A stretch of DNA of 48,845 nt from NCBI GenBank assembly GCA_025358295.1, contig JANYJY010000014.1:1-48845 (forward strand), written 5' to 3'. Shown here one piece after another: positions 1 to 8,209 of the stretch; within the stretch, counting starts at the first letter, position 1, and every line of letters begins with the position of its first letter. Below the pieces are notes generated by a model, which had not been told where the DNA came from, did not search any database, and saw nothing but the letters and a program-made list of their open reading frames with translations. This stretch comes from Gammaproteobacteria bacterium. Lineage in GTDB: Bacteria > Pseudomonadota > Gammaproteobacteria > Steroidobacterales > Steroidobacteraceae. A program made the translations under genes and the position numbers.

Positions 1-1
1 C

Positions 2-253
2 AACGTAATATATAGCGCTCTAGGTTGCCATCCGCAAAATCAGCTTGCCCGTGCTCTGGGGGCGGAGTGCGACGAGGGCGGTGCGCTAAAAGTAAATGCG
101 CACCAACAAACTTCGATTGCCGGCCTTTATGCCGCTGGCGACGTCGTGCGGGGCTTAAATCAAATCGTGGTCGCCGAATCGGAAGCTGCTATATCGGCCA
201 CCGATATCCATAACCGTTTACGCGCGCGTGAGCGACGAGATTTTCGTAGCTGA
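2..253 (+). CDS. Thioredoxin reductase-like FAD/NAD(P) oxidoreductase, C-terminal fragment
   Basis: The reading frame is open from the left edge to a TGA and covers only the last 83 codons; the start lies outside the window. The visible part contains the C-terminal FAD-binding signature of the thioredoxin reductase group, a LYAAGDVV stretch followed by GLNQIVVAESEAA. In this family the GD pair contacts the FAD and the following helix caps the flavin. The CPxC redox site, if present, would be outside the window, so I cannot tell a true thioredoxin reductase from a related flavoprotein. A 50-base gap separates it from the pyrophosphatase gene, on the same strand. Family assignment is fairly secure, exact substrate unknown. 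Confidence 0.75.
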   Translation, partial: NVIYSALGCHPQNQLARALGAECDEGGALKVNAHQQTSIAGLYAAGDVVRGLNQIVVAESEAAISATDIHNRLRARERRDFRS

Positions 254-303
254 TCGTGTAACACGCGCTATGGCGCCCACTTGCTTTAATCGAGGAGACT
301 TCT

Positions 304-858
304 ATGGCCAAAACCACCGACCGGTCGCCGGGGCTCGCAGACCCCGTTCGACTTAAACCTCGCGATCAAGACGAACCGGACTTGATTGTGGTCATCATCG
401 AGACGCACAAGGGAAGCCGTAACAAATATGCCTACGACGTCAAGGAGCGCATCTTCGAACTTAAGAAAGTCTTGCCGGCCGGAATGGCGTTCCCCTACGA
501 TTTTGGATTTGTGCCCTCGACGATCCGAGGGGACGGCGATGCGCTCGATGTTCTGGTGTTGATGGATGAACCCGCGTTTGCCGGATGCAAACTTACCTGC
601 CGGGTCATTGGCATCATCGAGGGCGAGCAAGGAGCTAAGGGTCATGCTGAGCGCAACGATCGTGTGGTGGCCGTTGAAAATGCGAACCACAGCTTTGCCC
701 ACGTTAGGAAAATGACCGACCTAGGAAGGACCTTCTGTAAAGAAGTGGAAGATTTCTTCGTTAAATATCATCAGCTCGACGCCAAGAAGTATCGTGTGCT
801 CGCCATCAAAGGCCCCAAAGCGGCACAGCGTGCGATCAAGAGCGCTCGCGTGCGATAG
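304..858 (+). CDS. ppa: Inorganic pyrophosphatase, family I
   Basis: The 184-residue product hydrolyses pyrophosphate to two phosphates in the cytoplasm, pulling biosynthetic reactions forward. It matches family I soluble pyrophosphatases in length and motifs: the FPYDFGFVP segment (the YxxGxxP-like region) and the metal-binding aspartate cluster in GDGDALDVLVL near residues 77-87. The usual proline or glutamate in the DxDPxD signature is replaced by alanine, and the N terminus is longer and more divergent than in the E. coli enzyme. The start is set by a strong GAGGAG ribosome binding site 8 bases upstream of the ATG. The downstream neighbour is convergent, so ppa is the last gene of this plus-strand unit. 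Confidence 0.88.
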   Translation: MAKTTDRSPGLADPVRLKPRDQDEPDLIVVIIETHKGSRNKYAYDVKERIFELKKVLPAGMAFPYDFGFVPSTIRGDGDALDVLVLMDEPAFAGCKLTCRVIGIIEGEQGAKGHAERNDRVVAVENANHSFAHVRKMTDLGRTFCKEVEDFFVKYHQLDAKKYRVLAIKGPKAAQRAIKSARVR

Positions 859-950
859 CAGTGGCCAAGCACCTGTTGGGGGAAGTGACTTCTATCCCGT
901 AGTCTTCGCGCAATCGACTACGCGATAGCTCTCAGGGACGGCCCATCATG

Positions 951-965
951 GTGCCGGACCGGCAC
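951..965. repeat. Short GC-rich inverted repeat between convergent genes
   Basis: A perfect 7+1+7 inverted repeat (GTGCCGG-A-CCGGCAC) lies in the 141-base gap between ppa and the convergent membrane-protein gene. It could form a hairpin with a three-base loop and help end transcription from one or both sides. No T-run follows on either strand, so it is not a classical intrinsic terminator. Confidence 0.3.
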
Positions 966-999
966 GCGCGCTGTACGTTGTCGCGTATGCCGGGAGGCC

Positions 1000-2037
1000 T
1001 TACGCCAGCGGCAGATTGTGCGGCCGCACCAGCAAATGCCAGTCCTGGTGCTCTTCAAGTATGAGTGCAATCGCGGCTTCGATCGCTGCTTTGAGCGGCA
1101 GCTCATTGGCTGCCGAATCGCGCTCATCGAGCGCGGCGCGAATCCGGTCTATTGCACCTTGCAATTCCCCAACCAGTCGCTCTGACGTGGTGCCCAAGCG
1201 ATAGGCTTCGGATTGGGCAAGTGCGCCATGCAGCGAGGCGCCGAGCGCCGGGAAGAATGTGGTGACCAACGACAGCCACAGCGTGTGGATCACCAGATGC
1301 AGAAGGGCACCCACTGCGGTAAGCGCAAACAAGGCACTGTTGATCAGGTGCACTCGATGCCGCAGTGCATGCTGTTTGCTCGCGGTTCGGTAATGATAAT
1401 GACGCTGGTCTTCGAGGATCTCCGTAGTCCAGCGCGCATAGTCAGCAACGAATACCGGGTCTGCCCATGCATTCGCCAACTGCTTGCGCGCCAACGCCTC
1501 ATTGTCGGCGCACAGTTTTGCCACATCGTCCGCGCCGCGCACATGCTGGCCCGGATCGAATACCCTCAGATACCAATTGGCAGCGCCCGCGGGGGCATCG
1601 AAGTCGATCAGGGGCGCCAGCATGGGCAGATACCAGCTGAGCTCGGCGGTGGTGCGGGCACCCAGCCACTGCGATTGCCAGTCTTGCTTGTGGCCGCGCC
1701 AGTAGATGGCGCTGACGCTGCCGATGATCAGTACCTCGCTCACAGCCCACAGCCCGGCGTAAGGGTGCAGCAGGTGATTGGCGCTGTCCCAACCCAGTGC
1801 CAGAGGGACCACGGCACACAGCACGGCAATGGCGCTCAACAAATAGATGGCCCAAAAACCGCTGCGGTAGCGATGCCCATAGAGGATTGCCCGCGTATCG
1901 AAGCGCTTGTGGGAGGCCGCAATTGAATCAATGAGCGGCAGCAGTGCCGGCGGGGGTTGGGCCGGGGGCATCGGCGGCAGCGATTCGACGTGCGCACCGA
2001 GAAGAATCAACCGTTGAAGGAATTGATGCAGCGCCAT
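1000..2037 (-). CDS. Four-helix membrane protein, SLATT/DUF4231-like, last gene of SIR2-TIR/STAND operon
   Basis: The 345-residue product has two N-terminal transmembrane segments (about 61-82 and 95-113), a soluble middle of about 110 residues, and a second hydrophobic pair (about 229-250 and 254-267). The middle holds a WxxQWLGARTTAELSW stretch and a YARWTTEILEDQRHYH stretch. This spacing of two helix pairs around W/R/AE and WxxxQxxYH motifs resembles the SLATT/DUF4231 membrane proteins often found next to nucleotide-sensing conflict systems; that assignment is by pattern and uncertain. The chosen ATG overlaps the TGA of the PGDYG gene (TGATG). A longer in-frame extension upstream reads through that gene in another frame, is arginine/cysteine-rich and was discarded. 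As last gene of a coupled operon it could be a membrane effector or anchor. Confidence 0.7.
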   Translation of the reverse strand: MALHQFLQRLILLGAHVESLPPMPPAQPPPALLPLIDSIAASHKRFDTRAILYGHRYRSGFWAIYLLSAIAVLCAVVPLALGWDSANHLLHPYAGLWAVSEVLIIGSVSAIYWRGHKQDWQSQWLGARTTAELSWYLPMLAPLIDFDAPAGAANWYLRVFDPGQHVRGADDVAKLCADNEALARKQLANAWADPVFVADYARWTTEILEDQRHYHYRTASKQHALRHRVHLINSALFALTAVGALLHLVIHTLWLSLVTTFFPALGASLHGALAQSEAYRLGTTSERLVGELQGAIDRIRAALDERDSAANELPLKAAIEAAIALILEEHQDWHLLVRPHNLPLA

Positions 2038-2513
2038 CAGGGGCCATCGATGATTTCGTAGGTCGTTGCGAATATGGCTTCCGACACAATGCCAAGGCTG
2101 CCGTCGCCGTAATCGACCAGCCACTCGCCCGCACGTCCGGTCAGTCGCGATACCCCGTCGGCCAGCAGCACCTCGAATGGCTCCCTCATCGATACCGCCA
2201 TGATCCGGTTCGGCAGGCTTATATAGCGGCCCGATTCGCCGGCAACTGTCGGCGGTACTGGGCGGTACTTTTCGGCGAACCTTGCGCGCGACACTCGCCA
2301 GTGTTCGCCGGCGGTACCGGTAATAATGGCATCGCCCGGCGCAGCATGCACCAAGCCTTCGGAGGTTTGCACCGTGCATTCGATGGGCGTGAACCTCACG
2401 TCGATTTCCCGCTCCAGCTTGCGCGCAAAAATGCGGCGCGGATCGTCGCTAATCAAGGTTAAGTAGCCCCGCTGCCCAGTGGAGCGAAATTGCCGTTGGG
2501 CTCCGGGATTCAA
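2037..2513 (-). CDS. PGDYG-domain protein with two related repeats
   Basis: The 158-residue soluble protein has two copies of one pattern: an APGDAIITGTAGEHWRV stretch with F79 and Y83 after it (about 48-83), and a GEWLVDYGDGSLGIV stretch with F148 and Y152 after it (about 115-155). The spaced G/W/V...F...Y pattern and the YGDG signature match the small Pfam family named PGDYG, whose biochemical role is not known to me. The frame has a TTG start whose last bases overlap the TGA of the STAND gene (TTGA); no ATG exists until residue 105, so TTG is the only start that keeps repeat 1. Its own stop overlaps the start of the membrane-protein gene. Co-translation with STAND and TIR genes suggests a regulatory or recognition subunit; this is inference. 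Confidence 0.72.
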   Translation of the reverse strand: MNPGAQRQFRSTGQRGYLTLISDDPRRIFARKLEREIDVRFTPIECTVQTSEGLVHAAPGDAIITGTAGEHWRVSRARFAEKYRPVPPTVAGESGRYISLPNRIMAVSMREPFEVLLADGVSRLTGRAGEWLVDYGDGSLGIVSEAIFATTYEIIDGP

Positions 2514-5500
2514 CCCGGGCCCCGCTCCGCGGCGTTAACGAGGTCCCGCCATAGCTTCACATCATGCATGCTGCGCATGGTGGCGGGTAATGCGTCCAGC
2601 TTGGCGGCCGCTTCGCGCAGCAGAGCGGCGCTGTGTTGCTTGTCCGTGAGCGACTGCGCATACAGCGCCGCGGCCAATTCCAGAGGCTGCCATTGATCGC
2701 CATGATTCTTGGGCGCCAGGGCGCGCTGGAATTTTACTATGGGAGCGATCTCTTTTGCAGCTTCGCTGAGGCGGCCCTGACGCGCAATTGCCATGGCGAG
2801 CCAGGTCGACATCTCGCCCAAATCACGTTGGTCGCCCACGGCGTCGGTGGTTCCATGCTTGCGGGCTTCTATCGCCGCACGTTCGGCCCGCTCCGCGTCG
2901 GCATAGTCGCCAAGCAGATAGCTGGTGCGCCCATCGAGATGATACGCGACGAACAGCGTTACGAATCTTTGCGACTCCTGCACACCGCCATGCGCCCGGG
3001 TCAGCTCGGTTTCAGCCGCTACCTCAATGGCCAAGCGCCGAGCGCCCGCATAGTCGCCCGCCTCGAATGCAGCGCCGGTGGCGGACAATTTTTGAAGCGC
3101 ATCGAGGATGCTCAGCGATATGCTGCCTTTGGGTTCGGTCCGACGCAGATTCGCCAAGTAGCGCACTCCCCGGGCAATAGTCGCCGCGGCGCCCGCGGTG
3201 TCGCCCAACTGGGACTGGCGGAGCGACGTCGTCGCCACGTCATAGCCGTGAATGATCGTATATCCCGATTCCCCGGTGTCGGATGCTTTGCCGTAGGCAT
3301 CGAGCGACTTGAGGTAGTACGGGATGGCTTCGTTGACCCGTCCCAAGGACCATAGGGCGTCGCCTATACCCTGATTAGCCACTCCCGAGTTATTCACGTT
3401 CACGGTGTTCTCGGGATCCAGCTTCAGCAGGGACTCTGAAATTTCCGCGCCGCGCTGTTGCAGGCGGAGCGCCTCTCTAGGGTCCAACTCATTGCCGGCC
3501 ACCTGCGCCAAGTCGGACTCGATCACTTGCGCTGCGTGCAGAGCCATGCGGTAGCCCGGTCGACGTTCGAGCACCTTGTCGGCAACCGCCATGGACGCTT
3601 GGCCATCGCGGCGCGCCTCATCGTTGCGGCCCAGCTGGGCCAAAGCGGAGACCAGCCAGGCGCCGGATTCTGCGTAGATCGCAGCCATGTCGATGTTCGA
3701 GAGGTCGAGTGCGCCCAATTCAGCCGCGTATTGCTGAGATTTTCGTGCGCTGATCACCCCTGCCTCGTTTTGATTGGAGCCCTGCTGTTCGAAAGCGACA
3801 CGCACCAGGACGTCCGCATAGGCGCGCCGGGACGCCGCGGATGCATTGGGGGCTTCTGCAATGGGCCGCAGCAACTCGGCAGCGCGCTTGCCCCATTCCG
3901 GTCCCGCCGGATCGTTACGGTTGTCGAGGATTTGCGCCTTGACGGCATAGCCCAGCGCCAGTGCAATGGTCGTGGCTTCGGTATTGTCGCCGTCGTGTCG
4001 CAATTGCTCGAGCAATTGCAGGGCTTCCTTGTCGGTGGCATCGCTCAAGTCCAATTTGCCCATGACGCGCATAGCGCGGGCGTACTGCACCATGGCGAGC
4101 GCCCCGTTGCGCGTGGTGACTCTGTCCTTGAGTGAGGGGGGCAGGGCGTGAAAATAATCAATCTGCCGCTTGGCGAATTCTGCGACCACATCCAGTCGCC
4201 CGAAACTTTGTAGCTCGCGCACGAAATCGTCGGTCAGATAGCCCATGAGCTGTTCGGCCTGCACTCTGGCCTGATTGGAAATGTCGCGGGTTTGCTGCGC
4301 CTCGAGTTCGGCCTTATGGGCGCGCTGGCTGCTGAAATAGGCAAATACGGCGGCGGCAATGGCGCCGATCGCAAGCACCGTGCAGCCCAGGGCAATTTGC
4401 CGTGCGCGCACCAGCCCGTGACGGGCCGCGACTTCGCGCGAGTGTTGATCGGCCAGCAAGCGCTCAGTTGCTTCGCGCGCCTCGCGTTCGCGCCGCAGAT
4501 CGCGGCTGCCTTTGACCACGCCGCACAATACATCGTGAGTGAGTTCGACGCGGCGCACGTCCAAGCGTTCTTCGATGCGCAGCAGGCGGCGATTGACCAA
4601 GACAGAAAGCGTTTCGGGCCCGGCGCCGGCAGCGCTGAAGCGGCTGATCAGACTTTCCTCGGCCACATTCTCGCGAAATCCGGAACTGGTCAGCAGGTCA
4701 TCTTCGATGATCTGACGCACGGCCAAAGGCTGATCGGCGAGCGCGCGTTCGTAAAAATTGCTAAGGATGGTGGCATGCGATCCGGCGAGCAGGTCGAGAG
4801 AAATTTCTTCTCGTCCCTGGGCGATTCTGGCGTCGTTGAGTTCGCGGCATATCAGGCTGAGCAGCGAAGGCTCGACTTCGGCGTGCGCAAGCTCCGCGCC
4901 GCCGGCGACAACGCGCACGATGGCCGCGGCCACTTCATCGGTGACCAGCTTTCTGCCGGGTTGAAGCACGGCGGAGAGCGCTTGCTCGCCGGTCATGGGC
5001 GCCAGTCGCAGACGATTCTGCGAGATGCTGGGCATGGCCTTCTTCAAGCCCTCAAGCGGTGCCAAATAATCCTCGCGTAGCGCGATCAGCACGCGGTAGT
5101 CGCCGCGCGTGAAATCGAAGCGCTCCGCGCCCGATTCATCTTCATCCAGCTTGGCTTCGAGGGACTTCGGCGGGCGATTCTCGACCAGATCGGCGAGTTC
5201 CTCGATGAAGCGCGCGGCGCGTGCGCGGCCGAATTCATCGCTTTGCGCCAAGGTGAAGATCTCTTCGAACTGATCGAAGATCAGCAAGGGGATCAGCGTG
5301 GCGCCGGATTCATCGCGCAGCACGTCATCGCGGTGATGCAGGAACTCCCACAGCGATTCGCCTTCGACGGCAACTCCCGCCTGGGTCCATTCGCCGGAAT
5401 GGCGCGCCGTGCGGCTGATGGCCTGCTTGATCTGCTCGGCGGGCTCAGGGGAGTCCTTGCCGTAGTCGATGCGCACATAGATAGGGCAGTAACCCTGGCC

Positions 5501-5743
5501 GCGAAGTCGCGGCACGAGTCCCGCACGCAGGATGGATGTCTTGCCGAGGCCCGACTGGCCGAACAGCACGGTCAGCAGCTTGCGCTGCACCCGTCGCGAC
5601 AGCTCGCCGACCTCGTCCTCGCGGCCGAAGAAGTACGCACGAGTTTCTTCCGTAAACGACGCCAGTCCCAGCCAAGGATTGCGTTCATCGACTGTAGTGA
5701 GCGTTGAATTGACCGGCACGGAGTCATTCGGCCGCGCGTTCAT
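2510..5743 (-). CDS. STAND-class NTPase (nSTAND1-like) with transmembrane helix and TPR-like C-terminal half
   Basis: The 1077-residue protein begins with a NPWLGLASFTEE lead-in followed by FGREDEV, typical of nSTAND1 P-loop NTPases. Walker A is GQSGLGKTS at 62-70 and Walker B is LLIFDQFEE at 153-161. A winged-helix-like segment runs to about 410, followed by a charged helix (413-440) and a single hydrophobic segment at about 449-471. From about 480 to the end the protein is made of alanine-rich helical pairs; those near GIGDALWSLGRVNEAIPYY and YLLGDYADAERAERAA are clear TPR units. STAND proteins act as ligand-triggered oligomerising switches, with the repeats sensing the trigger. Its ATG overlaps the TGA of the SIR2-TIR gene (ATGA). 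The internal membrane helix would place the NTPase in the cytoplasm and the repeats across the membrane or along it. Confidence 0.85.
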   Translation of the reverse strand: MNARPNDSVPVNSTLTTVDERNPWLGLASFTEETRAYFFGREDEVGELSRRVQRKLLTVLFGQSGLGKTSILRAGLVPRLRGQGYCPIYVRIDYGKDSPEPAEQIKQAISRTARHSGEWTQAGVAVEGESLWEFLHHRDDVLRDESGATLIPLLIFDQFEEIFTLAQSDEFGRARAARFIEELADLVENRPPKSLEAKLDEDESGAERFDFTRGDYRVLIALREDYLAPLEGLKKAMPSISQNRLRLAPMTGEQALSAVLQPGRKLVTDEVAAAIVRVVAGGAELAHAEVEPSLLSLICRELNDARIAQGREEISLDLLAGSHATILSNFYERALADQPLAVRQIIEDDLLTSSGFRENVAEESLISRFSAAGAGPETLSVLVNRRLLRIEERLDVRRVELTHDVLCGVVKGSRDLRREREAREATERLLADQHSREVAARHGLVRARQIALGCTVLAIGAIAAAVFAYFSSQRAHKAELEAQQTRDISNQARVQAEQLMGYLTDDFVRELQSFGRLDVVAEFAKRQIDYFHALPPSLKDRVTTRNGALAMVQYARAMRVMGKLDLSDATDKEALQLLEQLRHDGDNTEATTIALALGYAVKAQILDNRNDPAGPEWGKRAAELLRPIAEAPNASAASRRAYADVLVRVAFEQQGSNQNEAGVISARKSQQYAAELGALDLSNIDMAAIYAESGAWLVSALAQLGRNDEARRDGQASMAVADKVLERRPGYRMALHAAQVIESDLAQVAGNELDPREALRLQQRGAEISESLLKLDPENTVNVNNSGVANQGIGDALWSLGRVNEAIPYYLKSLDAYGKASDTGESGYTIIHGYDVATTSLRQSQLGDTAGAAATIARGVRYLANLRRTEPKGSISLSILDALQKLSATGAAFEAGDYAGARRLAIEVAAETELTRAHGGVQESQRFVTLFVAYHLDGRTSYLLGDYADAERAERAAIEARKHGTTDAVGDQRDLGEMSTWLAMAIARQGRLSEAAKEIAPIVKFQRALAPKNHGDQWQPLELAAALYAQSLTDKQHSAALLREAAAKLDALPATMRSMHDVKLWRDLVNAAERGPG

Positions 5744-7125
5744 TGTGAGCGCGCTCGCACGAAATCAACCAGTCGCTGCGCGAATTCGGGTTGCACCTGG
5801 CCGCCGGGCAATTGTGTGAAATGCAGCGCCTTGAATTTATCCGGCACCAGGGCATCGGCTGCCGAGGTGCCATCAATGGTCACCGGCAAGATGAATAGCG
5901 CGCCATCGGCCATGTTGCGCACCCGATCCATGGCATAGCTCCATTCGCGGCGGAAGTAGCCCTCCAGACGCCGCTGCGTGGTGGCCGACACGATGGGAAT
6001 AAAGTAGGAGCAGCGGGCAATGTTGCGTTGAATCTTGCGATCGTAGTCATCACCCACTTCCAGGCGATCCATGTCGAACCAGGTGGTGATGCCGGCCGAC
6101 TCCAGCCCTGTCTTGATCTGCTGGACCGCCGCGAGATCCTCGCGGGCGTAGCTGATGAACACCGCATTGTCCGGCATCTCCCGGGCAGGGGGCATGAAAC
6201 GTGCCGCGGCCGGCGCTGACGTGGCTGCGACCGGCCTGCGCCGCGCCTGCCAGCGCGAGTGCAACTCCTCGACGAATTTCTCGGCACCCATATAGATTCT
6301 CGTGCGCACGCTCACCTGTTGGAGGAAGGCCATGAGCCGATCGTCCTGACTGGTGTGATTGTCGGCCAACACTTCGCCCACATCCCGCGGGTCCGACAGG
6401 CGTTGACGCTTGGCCATGCGCAGGAACAGGCGCGCCAGCCAGTTGGTGAAATTGCTGCCGATGAACAGCAGGTGATTGTGCTCCAGCTCGTGAAACAGCT
6501 TCTCCGGGGCCAGATGTTCACTCTGCAGGGCACAGATGTATTCCAGCAGATCCTCGTCCGAAATCACGTAGGTGGGCGAGGCAGAGATTTTCCCGAACAG
6601 GTGATAGACCACCGGCCGCTGCAGCCGGTCGCGCTCGGTGGGCAGATCCGTGACCCGATTCGGTGCATAGGAGAGTACATCCGTCGACGGCGCGCCGTTA
6701 AAGCGTTCGAGATTGATGGCATTCTCGAGCAAGGGATCGAAGGTCGTGGTGACGAATAAGTCAAAATCGGTAATCGCCGCCAATTGCCGCAGCGCTGCCG
6801 GCGGTTCGAAGTTCGCCTCTTTGATGATGCTGCGCATCCGTACATAGGCTTCTTCACGCCGCCCGCGTGCGGAGAGAAACCAGCACACCACATCGTTGAG
6901 GGTGTAGGGCTGAGGTAACTCGGCAATGTTTACGTTCAGCCGGCCGGCAAGCTTTTCGGCGACCCAATCGAGCAGCAGGCGCGGTCCGCGGTCGGTCGAG
7001 ACCTGCAGCAGTTCCGGCCCGACGATGGGGATGACGCGCCGTTCCTCGATGAAGCTCAGCAGGTCGTCCCACGCATCCTCATCGAGGGTGCTCATCGACA
7101 CAGCCGCCGCCGAAGTGCTACTCAT
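5740..7125 (-). CDS. SIR2-like plus TIR domain fusion protein, first gene of the operon
   Basis: The 461-residue protein joins an N-terminal SIR2-like fold (about 20-290) to a C-terminal TIR domain (about 317-460). SIR2-like landmarks are VIPIVGPEL (31-39), VTTTFDPLLE (125-134), YHLFGK (174-179) and LLFIGSNFTNW. The TIR domain starts at AVFISYARED (321-330), continues with TTWFDMDRLEVGDDY (BB-loop region) and has Glu394 in the FRREW motif, the position of the catalytic glutamate of NAD-cleaving TIR domains. In the SIR2-like half the usual Asn of TTNxD and the His before Gly are both replaced (Thr and Phe), so NAD cleavage there looks unlikely. The first ATG has an AGGA about 12 bases upstream; Met11 is an alternative. 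Family experience suggests NAD depletion on activation, gated by the STAND partner; this is inference. Confidence 0.85.
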   Translation of the reverse strand: MSSTSAAAVSMSTLDEDAWDDLLSFIEERRVIPIVGPELLQVSTDRGPRLLLDWVAEKLAGRLNVNIAELPQPYTLNDVVCWFLSARGRREEAYVRMRSIIKEANFEPPAALRQLAAITDFDLFVTTTFDPLLENAINLERFNGAPSTDVLSYAPNRVTDLPTERDRLQRPVVYHLFGKISASPTYVISDEDLLEYICALQSEHLAPEKLFHELEHNHLLFIGSNFTNWLARLFLRMAKRQRLSDPRDVGEVLADNHTSQDDRLMAFLQQVSVRTRIYMGAEKFVEELHSRWQARRRPVAATSAPAAARFMPPAREMPDNAVFISYAREDLAAVQQIKTGLESAGITTWFDMDRLEVGDDYDRKIQRNIARCSYFIPIVSATTQRRLEGYFRREWSYAMDRVRNMADGALFILPVTIDGTSAADALVPDKFKALHFTQLPGGQVQPEFAQRLVDFVRARSQ

Positions 7126-7301
7126 GCGGCGCTAATTCCTGGCGATGACACCGTCTTTGATTCATAAATTGCCGCCGGTTGGCAGCGGGCCGCGGGCTTG
7201 TTGGTATGACTTTCAAGTGTGCCGCACCGCAATGCGCGGCGCAAGGACTCGACGTGCAAGTCCGCCGCCGCCGGCGCGATTATCGTAAACTTCGGCTACC
7301 G

Positions 7302-8153
7302 ATGATTAAACTCCTCTCGCGCCTGCCCATGCGGGCGCTATATGCGTTTGGGACCTTCGTGTATCTGTTGGCGTTCTACCTGGCACGGCATCGGCATCAG
7401 GTGATTCGCGAACAGATCGACAAGGTCTTTCCCAACTTGAGCCTCGCCGAGCGCGAGGCCATTCACAAGCGCTTTCTAAAGAATTTCTGCGAAGTGATGG
7501 TCGAAGTCCTGAAATCGATGTCCATGACCGAGGCGGATATGCGCGCTCAGGTTCAAATCGTAAATCTGCAGGTCGTGCAGGCTTATCTTAATGCCGGTCA
7601 GTCCGTCATGTTCGTCACCTCGCACCTGTGCAATTGGGAATGGCTGTTGCATGGGATGGCGCTGCACCTGGGCTATCCGGTCGATGCGGCCTATAAGCCG
7701 CTGCACGATCAGTGGGCCGAGCGGCTGATGCTGAAGGTTCGCACGCGCTTTGGCGCCCGTCTGGTCCCAGCCAAGGACCTGCTGGCGGACTTTCTGCGGC
7801 GGCGTGGCGTCGTACGGGCGGTGGCCATAAATGCCGATCAGGCCCCGGTTTCCACCGACAAACGCTATTGGACTCAGTTCCTGGGGCAAGATACGGCGTT
7901 TTATGTCGGCGCCGAGCAAATCGCGCGCGCAACTCGCTTGCCCATTGTGTACGCCGCCATGCGCCGGGTGCGTCGTGGCTACTATGAGGTGGAACTGAAA
8001 TCCTTGTGGGACGGGCGAGAACTCACGGCGCCCAACGCCGTCACCGAGCGCTACGCTCGGGCCTACGAAGCCGATGTGCTGCGCAGCCCCGCCGACTGGC
8101 TCTGGTCCTACCGCCGCTGGCGGTTGAAAAAGCCTTTATACGGCGCCGATTGA
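7302..8153 (+). CDS. Lysophospholipid/lipid A acyltransferase, LpxL/HtrB family
   Basis: The 283-residue protein has an N-terminal hydrophobic helix (about 8-25) and the acyltransferase core of the LpxL/HtrB family. SHLCNWEW carries the catalytic His and the NWE signature, and NADQAP is the second conserved block. These enzymes move an acyl chain from acyl-ACP to lipid A precursors or related lysolipids at the inner membrane. The frame is open further upstream, but that extension is arginine-rich and has no similarity pattern; I chose the ATG whose product begins MIKLLSRLP. No clear ribosome binding site precedes it. The neighbouring P450, acyl-AMP ligase-ACP and DUF374 genes make a shared role in building an unusual membrane lipid conceivable, though unproven. 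Confidence 0.82.
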   Translation: MIKLLSRLPMRALYAFGTFVYLLAFYLARHRHQVIREQIDKVFPNLSLAEREAIHKRFLKNFCEVMVEVLKSMSMTEADMRAQVQIVNLQVVQAYLNAGQSVMFVTSHLCNWEWLLHGMALHLGYPVDAAYKPLHDQWAERLMLKVRTRFGARLVPAKDLLADFLRRRGVVRAVAINADQAPVSTDKRYWTQFLGQDTAFYVGAEQIARATRLPIVYAAMRRVRRGYYEVELKSLWDGRELTAPNAVTERYARAYEADVLRSPADWLWSYRRWRLKKPLYGAD

Positions 8154-8209
8154 CGTAGGATATGGACGCGCATCGATAACAGTTCAGAGTAAGGTCCCGG
8201 GGGTGTCAC

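Noticed and set aside
2038-2379. N-terminal extension of the four-helix membrane protein
   Set aside because: It reads the PGDYG gene in another frame, is Arg/Cys-rich, and the ATG at 2037 overlaps the upstream stop as in the rest of the operon.
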